Shown here: positions 1-7,781 of the stretch, in pieces
How positions within the stretch are numbered: position 1 is the stretch's first letter
Layout: each line of letters begins with the position of its first letter
Source: Nitrospirota bacterium
Lineage (GTDB): Bacteria > Nitrospirota > 9FT-COMBO-42-15 > HDB-SIOI813
Assembly (NCBI GenBank): GCA_020846775.1
Contig: JADLDG010000025.1
Span: 1 to 35,864, forward strand
Reading direction: 5' to 3'
Length of the DNA stretch: 35,864 bases
Notes under the pieces: generated by a model
Databases searched by the model: none
Told to the model about the DNA's origin: nothing
Seen by the model: the letters and a program-made list of their open reading frames with translations, nothing else
Program-made: the position numbers and the translations under genes

Positions 1-857
1 ACATAGTTTTGCCAGACATTGCCGGTATTGGAGCTTCTCATCTGGCTGCACCCTGAACCTGCATCACTGCAGGAGAAGGTTATGGCAGCGGAGGTGGATG
101 TGGCATAAGGATCCCCATTGTTAATAGCAATGGTGCCGGTAGGAGGTGTTGTGTCGGGTGGGGCTAATGTTGTAAAGGTGTAATCACCGGATGTAGTAAG
201 ATTACCTGCGGCATCCCTGCTTTTTACACGGAAGTGGTAGGGTGTCCATGAAGAAAGTCCGCTTAATGAAACACTGTGGGAGGTTAACAGTGTGTTATCT
301 ATTGTTGTTGAAGAGCCGTAGGCAGTGGTTGTGCCGTATTCTATCTGTGAGCTGGCTTGCTCATTAGTAGTCCATGTTATTGCCGCACTGGAACTGGTAA
401 TATTGCCTGTCGTGATATTGGAGAGGACTGGGGCTGTGATATCGGTTGTGCCTGTTGTTGTTTTAGCAACTTCTCCGGAATACGCACTTTCGATTGAGGA
501 GGTGTTATAGGCTGTTGTAGCGAAATAATAGGTTGTATTATCGTACAGGCCTGTCACCGTGTAGCTGGTTACATTGGCGACATTAATGACAGTGCTGTAG
601 TTACCTGAAGTCGGTCCATAATAGACTTTATAACCAGCCAGGTCTGTTAAAGGAGACCCATCACTATTGGTAGTTGGCGGATCCCAAGTCAGGACAGCCT
701 GACCTGCACGCGCCGAATTAGTCGCCCCAATGCTAATAACAGAGAAGATAACAACAACTATCAGAATAGAGAAAATCCCCCTTAATCTTCCATGAGTAGA
801 GGTGGAAGGAGGGGGATTCAAAGTTGTATCAAATAATCGTTGTTTTACCAGGTGCAT
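1..857 (-). CDS. Secreted fibronectin type III repeat protein (3' part outside window)
   Basis: The frame is open on the minus strand from an ATG at 857 to the window edge, giving 285 codons with the C-terminus missing. A Shine-Dalgarno GGAGGG (863-868) sits 5 bases before the ATG. The protein starts with about 28 polar and basic residues, then a hydrophobic stretch (about 29-45) and a likely signal peptidase site after ARA (51). Two fibronectin type III domains follow (about 53-135 and 143-232; visible motifs include AGYKVYYG, YTVTGL, PYHFRVKSRD). After a TPP linker at about 237 a bacterial Ig-like or FnIII-like domain begins. The protein is probably exported and binds or forms surface structure; its real function may lie in the missing C-terminus. 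It is preceded by a sigma-54 promoter, a riboswitch and a terminator, so expression is tightly controlled. Export and domains are well supported, the role is not. Confidence 0.88.
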   Translation of the reverse strand, partial: MHLVKQRLFDTTLNPPPSTSTHGRLRGIFSILIVVVIFSVISIGATNSARAGQAVLTWDPPTTNSDGSPLTDLAGYKVYYGPTSGNYSTVINVANVTSYTVTGLYDNTTYYFATTAYNTSSIESAYSGEVAKTTTGTTDITAPVLSNITTGNITSSSAAITWTTNEQASSQIEYGTTTAYGSSTTIDNTLLTSHSVSLSGLSSWTPYHFRVKSRDAAGNLTTSGDYTFTTLAPPDTTPPTGTIAINNGDPYATSTSAAITFSCSDAGSGCSQMRSSNTGNVWQNY

Positions 858-879
858 GTTTTCCCTCCAGGTTCCTGGC

Positions 880-916
880 AAAAAAAAGCCGCCAGAGAAG
901 TTGTCCTCTGGCGGCT
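880..916 (-). terminator. Intrinsic terminator in the leader of the FnIII gene
   Basis: On the minus strand an 11-bp perfect stem (906-916 with 887-897) with an 8-base loop is followed directly by a run of about eight T (880-887). It lies between the riboswitch and the ribosome binding site of its own gene, so it is an attenuator and not an end-of-operon terminator. Bases 906-910 of its 5' arm also pair in riboswitch helix P1, so the two structures exclude each other. Confidence 0.9.
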
Positions 917-1045
917 CGGCTGACGTAGGAGTTCTGACGATATTATACTTAATTCACATCGTATTAAGTATAATATCTCCAGAATTCCCTTAGTCCCGTT
1001 ACTCTGCGTCACCATCTTTCGATGGCTTTGCTCTGAGCAAAGGTG
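905..1045 (-). promoter_or_regulatory. GEMM-I class cyclic dinucleotide riboswitch (A at the ligand-specificity position)
   Basis: The minus strand carries the GEMM-I core: AGAGCAAAGCC, a CCATC-GAAA-GATGG hairpin (1012-1025, GNRA tetraloop), then GACGCAGAG and GGGACTAAGG. A long second hairpin follows, with a perfect 15-bp stem (963-977 with 939-953), and then GTCAGCCGAGCCGCC. Helix P1 can form between 1038-1043 (CCUUUG) and 905-910 (CAGAGG). By alignment to the V. cholerae Vc2 aptamer (from memory), the base before the conserved G of GCAAA is A where Vc2 has G20. A at this position is the mark of natural GEMM-I variants that prefer 3',3'-cGAMP over c-di-GMP. Since P1 shares bases with the terminator, ligand binding should turn the gene on. 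The aptamer class is well supported; the ligand is inferred. Confidence 0.85.
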
Positions 1046-1085
1046 ATAAATTTCAAATTTATAATTAAATCAATCAGGCTTAATA

Positions 1086-1101
1086 AGCATAAATAATGCC
1101 A
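1086..1101 (-). promoter_or_regulatory. Sigma-54 promoter for the riboswitch-controlled gene
   Basis: The minus strand reads TGGCATTATTTATGCT, with GG and GC separated by exactly 10 bases as the -24/-12 elements require. Transcription would start near 1075, about 30 bases before the aptamer begins, which is the expected place for a riboswitch leader. Bases 1046-1085 look unstructured and AT-rich. Confidence 0.65.
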
Positions 1102-1259
1102 GTGTTGCTTTATCCTGCCATACTGTAATATTATCAAAGGGTTTATAGATAAATAGAACTCATGGCGATAGACAATTTTATTCTCCATATTTGCAAAATT
1201 TTGAACTGGATAAACAAAAAATGTCACATTCCGGACAAGTGTACTTAAACTACTCCCTC

Positions 1260-1288
1260 TTGTCAAGACTTTAATTTGAATTGTCAAG
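1260..1288. promoter_or_regulatory. Two direct TTGTCAAG repeats, candidate activator site
   Basis: TTGTCAAG occurs at 1260-1267 and again at 1281-1288, 21 bases apart or two helical turns. The pair lies about 160-200 bases upstream of the sigma-54 promoter at 1086-1101, a usual distance for enhancer-binding proteins. The core TGTCAA also occurs in the palindrome upstream of the deacetylase promoter. Alternatively the same bases belong to a minus-strand sigma-70 promoter: TTGACA (1261-1266), 17-base spacer, TACACT (1238-1243). Confidence 0.4.
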
Positions 1289-1310
1289 CCAATTTAGAAA
1301 TGTCCTGTTT

Positions 1311-3962
1311 TTACTTTGCTTTCTTGTCTTTGTCGAAGTTAGCGATAACTGTTCTCGGTCTGGTCATAACTATCGAGGAAGGATTAATTGACCCTGAAAG
1401 ATCCCCTGACCAATTTGAGAAGCTGTACTTCTTATTGGCACTGGCAGTTATAGGAACACTCTGCCCGCCATTGTACCAGGTTTCATCAGAAGGAGTAACC
1501 GTACCAGCCTTCGATTTATTTACAATTGTTGTTAAACGATACTGAGTCGTAAAATTGGCTGTATATGTTGTAGCTGAAGATGGAACTGTAATGATATGCT
1601 TCTGGGCCCCACTATCATCCCAGGAATTATAAATATATCTTATCCCCGAACCCACTGCCTGAGGGGAGGAGACTGCAAGGGTATGGGAAGAACCTACAGC
1701 CCATACAAATCTCCTGGGAGCTGTATAGGGTATCCCATCCACTATCACCTTAAGACCTGCAGGATTTGTTGATATCGTATAAATCTGAATAGCTTTACTA
1801 ATCGTAAGGTCCACTGAACGTTTTGTATCGCCGGTCCCATTGGTAGTATTGCTAAAGTATACAACATCATTATATAACCCTGAGAAAAGCCTGTTTGCCA
1901 TATTGTTAATTGAGACATCCACTGTGGTACTGGCTCCCGGAGATAAAGTACCGCCAGAAGAAGAAAGCGTGACCCATTTTTTGGTCTGAGACGCCGTCCA
2001 GTTGATTGTGGTCCCTCCTGAATTCTGCAGTTGATATGTGTAACTCGACGGACTAAATGGCCCCCCAAAAATTCCTGAAGCACTTAATCCATCTGATGGA
2101 GTTACAGTAAGGGAACCAGGAAGGACAACGAAATCTGCAGTTACTACTTTATCGGTATCCATCGTAATAGTGACAGGATTCTGATTTCCGCTCTCATCTC
2201 CACTCCAGGTGCTAAAGGCATAGCCGGCATTGGGTAGTGCTGATAGTGTAACCTTCTCCCCATTATTGTAAGTCGTTTTATCCGGGTTCTTCAATATTAC
2301 ACCTGCACCTGATGGATTAGCGGCAACTGTAAGTGAATATTGATTAATCCCGAAGACCTGTATTTCAGATAATCCAATATTATGTGTAGTTCCACTCACT
2401 GTATTTACAGTTAGAGTAAGGGAGGTGATAACCCTGGGAGTAAAACTATATTCAACAGCTGCTCCTGTGTTGTTTAAAGCTCCGACCTGAATAGTCGAAC
2501 CATCGCTGAAAGTCAATGTTGCACTCAGAATCCGATCATAAGGATTCGGCCTGTCATAAAGAATCACACGGCTGACGTTGTAAGGAATACCCCAGTTGAG
2601 CCGGATCCATGCCCCGCTCCCTTGTCCATTTGTGGCCCACTCACGCGTATAATCTCCAGGATACCCATCAATTACCCCATCCACAGCCTTCACCGCAGTC
2701 TGCCCATTCTGTGAAGCCTCTGAAGATGCAGTCACTGCAGCCAAAGGGGCTATATTCGGGCCTATCAGAGGCGCTTTTACATTAATATTGACGGAGTCGG
2801 GTATACTGGTTAGTCCGCCATCATCTACAACAAGCTGAAAAGTCAATGTTTCATCTTGAGATAAATTTGCAGGAGCAGTAAAAGACGGATTGGCAATGGA
2901 CGAATTTGATAATTCGACAGGAATCCCTCCACTTTGTATCCAATCAAAAAGTAATGGATCACCGTCTGGATCATGACTTCCCGATCCGTCCAGATAAACA
3001 GGTACACCCTCGCTGACCGTTTGATCAAAACCAGCGGCTGGAACCGGGGGTTGATTGCCTCCAAAAATGTTCTCCGTCCAAAAGACTTCATCTTTATGGA
3101 TAAATGCTTCCAGGAATCCCTTCATCCCGTTTTGAGACACATAAGCAGAGACGGCAAGGTATTTAGGATTAGATTCGTAATAGGTAGATTGCATCGCTAA
3201 TGGAACATCAATACTTTCTCTATCACTCCAGAGAACCCCTGGAGGGGTGACCAGGCTTGGAAATTCTGTAAAATATGCGGAGGGATCGAGAGGATTGGGC
3301 CAATAGTAATCATGCGAATCGAGCGTCCAGACGAAGGCATTATGTATTGTGGGAGTGTAATCCGGGTCATTATTATGGACACGCACTACAGCAAGTTTCA
3401 ATAAAATGTTGCTTGTAGAGTGATCTGGATGCACATCCAATGCAGAGGTGGTAAAGATATGGTCTGGTTTATAAGAAGCAATAATATCTTCAAGATCTAA
3501 AAGTATATTTAAGCTGTTATAAGCGGCAGGGAATCCAAATCGGTAAGAATGGTAATCAATGCGGCCTAATCCCCGGTTTGCATAGGTAGTTGAACGGCCG
3601 TTAGGTGCGGTGAATTGATCACTTTCCTGATAATACCCATTAAATAAAGTACTAAGATATCCATCAGGATAACCAAGAAAAATCAAATCGTCTTCTTGTG
3701 CCCCCAGATATGACTGGGCTGATACAGCTTCATTCTGTCGGGTATATCCTGTTGCAACGCCGGCGTAGTCCCCATTTGTCATATAAACTATTTTGACCGG
3801 CTCGCCTCTCTCTAACGCCTGAGACACAACTCCAGAAGAGGTAATAACGTCATCATCGGGATGAGGTGATATTACAAGTATGTTAGCATTAGCAAGTGAA
3901 CTGAAAAAAAGAACTGTTAATAATACAAATAAAACTCTATAGAATGAAGTTTTTCCCCTCAT
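1311..3962 (-). CDS. Secreted PIG-L/LmbE-type deacetylase with surface-binding repeats
   Basis: An 883-residue exported protein. GGAGG lies 5 bases before the ATG, and residues 1-26 form a signal peptide ending ANA. Residues about 27-300 are a PIG-L (LmbE-like) N-acetylglucosamine deacetylase domain with HPDDD (34-38) and HPDH (178-181), which fit the zinc ligands and catalytic aspartate of the family. Then come a PKD/cadherin-like domain (305-395), an F5/8C or NPCBM-like carbohydrate-binding domain (403-537), an InlB B-repeat-like domain (541-612), a BACON/anchor-like domain (616-722), a PEGA-like region (727-803) and a second InlB B-repeat-like domain (807-876). It probably deacetylates an amino-sugar polymer or glycoconjugate outside the cytoplasm. 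No PEP-CTERM or LPXTG tail is present. A sigma-54 promoter upstream ties it to the regulators at 4639-9136. Substrate unknown. Confidence 0.88.
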   Translation of the reverse strand: MRGKTSFYRVLFVLLTVLFFSSLANANILVISPHPDDDVITSSGVVSQALERGEPVKIVYMTNGDYAGVATGYTRQNEAVSAQSYLGAQEDDLIFLGYPDGYLSTLFNGYYQESDQFTAPNGRSTTYANRGLGRIDYHSYRFGFPAAYNSLNILLDLEDIIASYKPDHIFTTSALDVHPDHSTSNILLKLAVVRVHNNDPDYTPTIHNAFVWTLDSHDYYWPNPLDPSAYFTEFPSLVTPPGVLWSDRESIDVPLAMQSTYYESNPKYLAVSAYVSQNGMKGFLEAFIHKDEVFWTENIFGGNQPPVPAAGFDQTVSEGVPVYLDGSGSHDPDGDPLLFDWIQSGGIPVELSNSSIANPSFTAPANLSQDETLTFQLVVDDGGLTSIPDSVNINVKAPLIGPNIAPLAAVTASSEASQNGQTAVKAVDGVIDGYPGDYTREWATNGQGSGAWIRLNWGIPYNVSRVILYDRPNPYDRILSATLTFSDGSTIQVGALNNTGAAVEYSFTPRVITSLTLTVNTVSGTTHNIGLSEIQVFGINQYSLTVAANPSGAGVILKNPDKTTYNNGEKVTLSALPNAGYAFSTWSGDESGNQNPVTITMDTDKVVTADFVVLPGSLTVTPSDGLSASGIFGGPFSPSSYTYQLQNSGGTTINWTASQTKKWVTLSSSGGTLSPGASTTVDVSINNMANRLFSGLYNDVVYFSNTTNGTGDTKRSVDLTISKAIQIYTISTNPAGLKVIVDGIPYTAPRRFVWAVGSSHTLAVSSPQAVGSGIRYIYNSWDDSGAQKHIITVPSSATTYTANFTTQYRLTTIVNKSKAGTVTPSDETWYNGGQSVPITASANKKYSFSNWSGDLSGSINPSSIVMTRPRTVIANFDKDKKAK

Positions 3963-4061
3963 ATTTTCCTCCCCCGAAAGCGCATTTGACTGACGAATGA
4001 AATCAGAGGTTATTCTGTGTCATAACTTAATAATTTCCCTTCGTTCTATTTCTATTAACCA

Positions 4062-4077
4062 CGCAATTTCAATGCCA
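4062..4077 (-). promoter_or_regulatory. Sigma-54 promoter for the PIG-L deacetylase gene
   Basis: The minus strand reads TGGCATTGAAATTGCG, a near-consensus -24/-12 element with GG-N10-GC. The start point would be near 4050, giving a leader of about 90 bases before the ATG at 3962. It differs at only two positions from the sigma-54 element at 14441-14456. Confidence 0.78.
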
Positions 4078-4124
4078 TTTTTATAACCTGTTGAATGTTA
4101 TGTAGTTTTATAAAATATCATAAT

Positions 4125-4159
4125 AGTGACTTTTTTGACGTGTCAAATTTTCCGTCACT
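4125..4159. promoter_or_regulatory. Nested palindrome, candidate enhancer-binding site
   Basis: An inner palindrome TTTGAC-GT-GTCAAA (4134-4147) lies within an outer inverted repeat AGTGAC (4125-4130) / GTCACT (4154-4159), nearly on the same centre. It sits about 50-100 bases upstream of the sigma-54 promoter at 4062-4077, where a PrsR-like activator dimer or hexamer would bind. Which of the three local activators uses it cannot be told from sequence. Confidence 0.5.
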
Positions 4160-4573
4160 TTTCTATTAATTTATAGTTCAAGTGGAAAAACTTTACCCAT
4201 GTTGCACTGCTTACCGTAGCAGCGGCGATGTTTTATCACAGGAAATTCTTGATTGAATTGTGATTAGTCAAGAACTTTCTCAACCCTGTCTGTAAGTCCC
4301 AATCAGCATTTTTTTCACCCTGTTAATAGACAGAATGTCATTAGGGTAAAATACAGTCCTTTATGGGCTATTAAATTAATCATCATGGAAATGTCATGTA
4401 AATCAAATAGTTAGAATTCAATTTTGTAATATAGTATGCACAGTATGGTCAATTTTTATCCATTCCATTTATACAATACCTTCGTATCCTAACAGCAATA
4501 TCATATATATCAATGCCTTAGAAAAGGGTTAGGAATTGGTATGTTATTTGATATATTATAGCCAGTCTGCCGA
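4160..4573. other. Gene-free AT-rich intergenic stretch
   Basis: No open frame with coding character is visible between the divergent deacetylase and activator genes. The stretch holds short inverted repeats, TTCTTGA (4246-4252) / TCAAGAA (4268-4274), interleaved with ATCACA (4235-4240) / TGTGAT (4259-4264). These could be operators but match no site I know. Confidence 0.5.
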
Positions 4574-4601
4574 TTTACAATATTATCCCGGTTAATAATA
4601 T
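4574..4601 (+). promoter_or_regulatory. Weak sigma-70-like promoter before the activator operon
   Basis: TTTACA (4574-4579) and TAATAT (4596-4601) are separated by 16 bases and lie about 40 bases before the ATG at 4639. No sigma-54 element is seen on this strand. The AT-rich context makes chance matches likely. Confidence 0.33.
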
Positions 4602-4638
4602 AGCCTGCCATATCAATCATTAATTCAAAGGAGAAAAC

Positions 4639-5649
4639 ATGAAAGTGAATTATTCTGACGGTTTTGAAGAGATAAAAACATCTGACCCAAATGTGTTGAG
4701 TGTACTGGATATGGCACGAAGAGCTGCGAGGTCCAATAGCAGTGTCTTAATTTCAGGAGAAAGCGGGACAGGAAAGGAGCTGATTGCCAGGGGTATACAC
4801 AATGTAAGTCCCAGGTCGAAGGGACCGTTTGTGGCAGTAAATTGCGGGGCTATTCCGCGGGAGTTGTTAGAGAGTGAGCTTATGGGATATGAGCGCGGCG
4901 CCTTTACAGGTGCCGTTAACTCAAAGGTTGGAGATTTTGAAAGTGCGCATAACGGCACGATCTTCCTGGATGAGGTGTCAACACTTCCCCTGCATCTTCA
5001 GGCTAAACTCCTCCGTACCCTTCAGGAGCGTGAAATCAAGCGTCTGGGTTCTGTAAAGACTATCAAATTAGATATAAGAGTTGTAGCAGCGACTAATGAC
5101 AATTTAAATGAACTTGTTGAATCTGGTACTTTCAGACAAGACCTCTATTTCAGGTTAAATGTAATCCCGATTCATCTTCCGCCTTTAAGGGAGAGAAAAG
5201 GAGATATCCCAATTCTATTAGAACACTTCCTTGACAAGGCATGTGCTAAATTAAAAAAGACAAGACCACGTTACTCAAAAGAGATAGTCTCTGTTCTTCA
5301 GGGATGGGCATGGCCAGGCAATGTGCGGGAGTTCGAGAACCTCATAGAAAGGGTAATTGTACTATCTGATGATAGTATGGACATTACAGTTAAAGACATC
5401 CCTCTCGATCTACTTTTCAGGGAGAAAAGAGGTTACAGGGAGTTTCAACGAGATGAGGATAGTTTACACGAACGCTGCAAGGTCTATGAAAAGGGTGAGA
5501 TTATCAAGGCTCTACACGGTTCAAAGTGGAACAGAAAGAGGGCGGCGAGGTTATTGAGGATCCACAGAAATACACTTAGTCAGAAGATGAGAAAGCTCGG
5601 GATTCCGTTTGATTCGACGAAGGGAAATGATGATAATAGTGGCCCATAA
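4639..5649 (+). CDS. Receiver-less sigma-54-dependent transcriptional activator
   Basis: A 336-residue bacterial enhancer-binding protein that remodels the sigma-54 RNA polymerase closed complex. It has the AAA+ core: Walker A GESGTGKE (40-47), the sigma-54-contacting GAFTGA loop (87-92), Walker B FLDE (109-112) and an arginine-finger region FRQDLYFRLN (165-174). A Fis-type helix-turn-helix closes the protein (about 294-320). There is no N-terminal receiver, GAF or PAS domain, so like PspF it must be controlled by a partner or by expression. AAAGGAG lies 6 bases before the ATG. The PrsK-like kinase gene follows 20 bases later, so the two are probably co-transcribed. It is a candidate activator of the sigma-54 promoters at 1086, 4062 and 14441. 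Confidence 0.93.
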   Translation: MKVNYSDGFEEIKTSDPNVLSVLDMARRAARSNSSVLISGESGTGKELIARGIHNVSPRSKGPFVAVNCGAIPRELLESELMGYERGAFTGAVNSKVGDFESAHNGTIFLDEVSTLPLHLQAKLLRTLQEREIKRLGSVKTIKLDIRVVAATNDNLNELVESGTFRQDLYFRLNVIPIHLPPLRERKGDIPILLEHFLDKACAKLKKTRPRYSKEIVSVLQGWAWPGNVREFENLIERVIVLSDDSMDITVKDIPLDLLFREKRGYREFQRDEDSLHERCKVYEKGEIIKALHGSKWNRKRAARLLRIHRNTLSQKMRKLGIPFDSTKGNDDNSGP

Positions 5650-5669
5650 ATTGCATTCTATGCATTGCA

Positions 5670-7781
5670 ATGTACTTTGATCCCGGCCATATCTTTCTGG
5701 TATTGTCTTTTTTGGGAGCTATCCTGACCCTTGGGGTCGGTATCCTTGTCTTCATCCGTAATCCGCATCACCCTGCCAATATTGGGTTTGGCCTTGGTAT
5801 GCTTAGTCTAACCATAATTGAGGCAGGAAATGTTATTGTCTTCATCTCAGATGGGTTGATGTGGAGTCTCTACGGTAAGAGAATTGCTTTGGTTGGACAG
5901 GCGCTTCTTGCCCCAGGGTGGTTCCTCTTCTCACTAACATTTATAAGATCCAATTATAAAGAACTGCTCTTCCGCTGGAAATATGCCGTGGCAGGGCTTT
6001 TTCTGAGCGCTGGATTCTTTCTTCTCTGGATTAACTCCTATTCTCTCATTGACCTCCCCTACAATGATGTCTACACCATCTTCCCTCTGGGTAGAGTTGG
6101 AAAATATTTTTACTTGTATCTCCTTATTGGTATCCTGCTCTGTCTCGTACAACTCGAGAATACACTGCGTTTTTCTTTGGGTTCAAAGAAAATAGAGGCC
6201 AAGTATGTTATCATCGGAGTTGGTTCAGTACTTGCTTATTATATTTACATCTCGAGTCAGGCCATCCTTTTTTCTTTTCTCGATAGCAGCAATCAGTCGG
6301 TAACTTCAATAGTTATACTGATCTCCTGTACCATTACGATGTTCGCTGTGGTTAGGAACAAACTGCTGGATGTTAATATCTTTGTCTCCCGCTACGTAAT
6401 CTATAATTCATTTACCGTATTATTTGTCGGGGCATATCTGCTTCTTGTCGGTCTTGTAGCACAAGGTATCAAGATGACAGGGGGGACTTATTACACCTTC
6501 TGGAGTGTCCTGTTTACATTTACTGCTATTTTAGGCTTAGTGGTCGCAGTACTTTCAACAAGCCTTAGAAGACGGCTTCAATTGTTCATCACAAAACATT
6601 TTTATCGCAACAAGTATGAGTTCAGGGACAAATGGATTGAAACAATAGAGAAGATCGGATTGAATAATGACCTTGCTCAAATTGAAGAATCTTTAATCGA
6701 GATGATATCTGAGACGATGGCTGTCAGAGAGGTCTTTCTGTGGCTTTATGAGCCTGCTTATAAAGAATATGTTCTTGTTACGTCAACAATTAGAAATGCA
6801 GGTAAGATCAGGTTGAAGGCAAATGACCCGTTTATTTTGAGGATAAAAGATTGTTCTACGCCTTTTTATATCAATGAACCGCCCATTGAACATAGTGACA
6901 GTAAAGAGTTTCATGAACTGATCAGTCCTCTTTTCATGGCGACAACGGCAACCCTTTGCACACCCTTGAGAGCTGGACAGGGAGACCTTATAGGTTTTAT
7001 TCTGCAAGGAGAAGATCTGTCAGGAGAGCCTTACCGGAAAGATGATTTTGATTTATTAAAGGCCATTGCCAGCCATGCGGCGGAGCGAATCAGGAACATA
7101 CACCTGACTCAGGAACTTCTTGTTGCTAAAGAGGCAGAGGCATTCCATCATGTTTCAAGCTTTTTCATACATGACCTGAAAAATTTTTTGTCAACGCTTT
7201 CTCTGTTGACCCATAATGCAGAAGAACATATAGGAAACCCCTTATTCCAGCAGGATGCACTTAAGACGCTCAAATTTATAGTATCAAAAATGAACGGAAT
7301 GGTATCTGATTTGACATTGTTATCCAAGGGGATCCAGATTAATCTTGAATCTATGAATCTCAACGAGGTAGTGGAAGAGACGCTTTCTGCCCTCAATGGT
7401 ACTGTTTCCGGTAAGGTCGTAAAGGATCTCGAAGAAGTCCCGTTAATTAGTGCAGACGCAGGACAATTGCATAAGGTTTTCTTAAATTTGTTGCTTAATG
7501 CTATAGAGGCATCACCTCCCGGTGAGAGCGATAAGAAAATAATGGTACATACGTATGTCAGGAATGGAGATGTGATATTGTCTGTTGCAGATCAGGGGTA
7601 TGGGATGACGCAGGAGTTTATCAACAAAGATCTTTTTAAGCCGTTCAGGAGCAGTAAATCTAATGGGCTCGGGATTGGTTTATTCCAGTGTAAAAAAATT
7701 ATTGATGCCCATTCAGGGAGTTTTGAAGTTAATAGTGAGGTTGGCAAAGGCAGTGAGTTTCGTGTAATATTACCAAAATGA
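5670..7781 (+). CDS. prsK: PrsK-like membrane sensor histidine kinase (PEP-CTERM system)
   Basis: A 703-residue kinase. Residues 1-300 contain many hydrophobic helices, about eight to ten membrane spans. Then come a GAF-like domain (about 330-480), a dimerisation/phosphoacceptor segment with FIHDLKN (phosphorylatable His501) and an ATPase domain with N box LLLNAIEAS (607-615), G1 DQGYGM (641-646) and G2 NGLGIGLFQ (665-673). This layout and the HDLKN box match PrsK of the PEP-CTERM/exosortase systems, which pairs with PrsR. The stop codon overlaps the start of the next gene as ATGA, so translation of kinase and regulator is coupled. Its signal is unknown; a membrane or envelope state is likely. 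The ribosome site before the ATG is weak, so expression may depend on readthrough from the activator gene. Confidence 0.9.
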   Translation: MYFDPGHIFLVLSFLGAILTLGVGILVFIRNPHHPANIGFGLGMLSLTIIEAGNVIVFISDGLMWSLYGKRIALVGQALLAPGWFLFSLTFIRSNYKELLFRWKYAVAGLFLSAGFFLLWINSYSLIDLPYNDVYTIFPLGRVGKYFYLYLLIGILLCLVQLENTLRFSLGSKKIEAKYVIIGVGSVLAYYIYISSQAILFSFLDSSNQSVTSIVILISCTITMFAVVRNKLLDVNIFVSRYVIYNSFTVLFVGAYLLLVGLVAQGIKMTGGTYYTFWSVLFTFTAILGLVVAVLSTSLRRRLQLFITKHFYRNKYEFRDKWIETIEKIGLNNDLAQIEESLIEMISETMAVREVFLWLYEPAYKEYVLVTSTIRNAGKIRLKANDPFILRIKDCSTPFYINEPPIEHSDSKEFHELISPLFMATTATLCTPLRAGQGDLIGFILQGEDLSGEPYRKDDFDLLKAIASHAAERIRNIHLTQELLVAKEAEAFHHVSSFFIHDLKNFLSTLSLLTHNAEEHIGNPLFQQDALKTLKFIVSKMNGMVSDLTLLSKGIQINLESMNLNEVVEETLSALNGTVSGKVVKDLEEVPLISADAGQLHKVFLNLLLNAIEASPPGESDKKIMVHTYVRNGDVILSVADQGYGMTQEFINKDLFKPFRSSKSNGLGIGLFQCKKIIDAHSGSFEVNSEVGKGSEFRVILPK

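Noticed and set aside
1238-1266. Minus-strand TTGACA-N17-TACACT sigma-70 promoter
   Set aside because: It is a good match, but it would give a leader of about 370 bases, while the sigma-54 element at 1086 sits just before the aptamer; kept only as an alternative in the direct-repeat entry.
1276-1545. Plus-strand 89-codon frame over the end of the deacetylase gene
   Set aside because: It runs antisense to a clear coding gene and has no ribosome site or recognisable domain.
4200-4300. Possible second riboswitch before the activator operon
   Set aside because: Short inverted repeats are present but no GEMM or other aptamer core and no terminator could be recognised.
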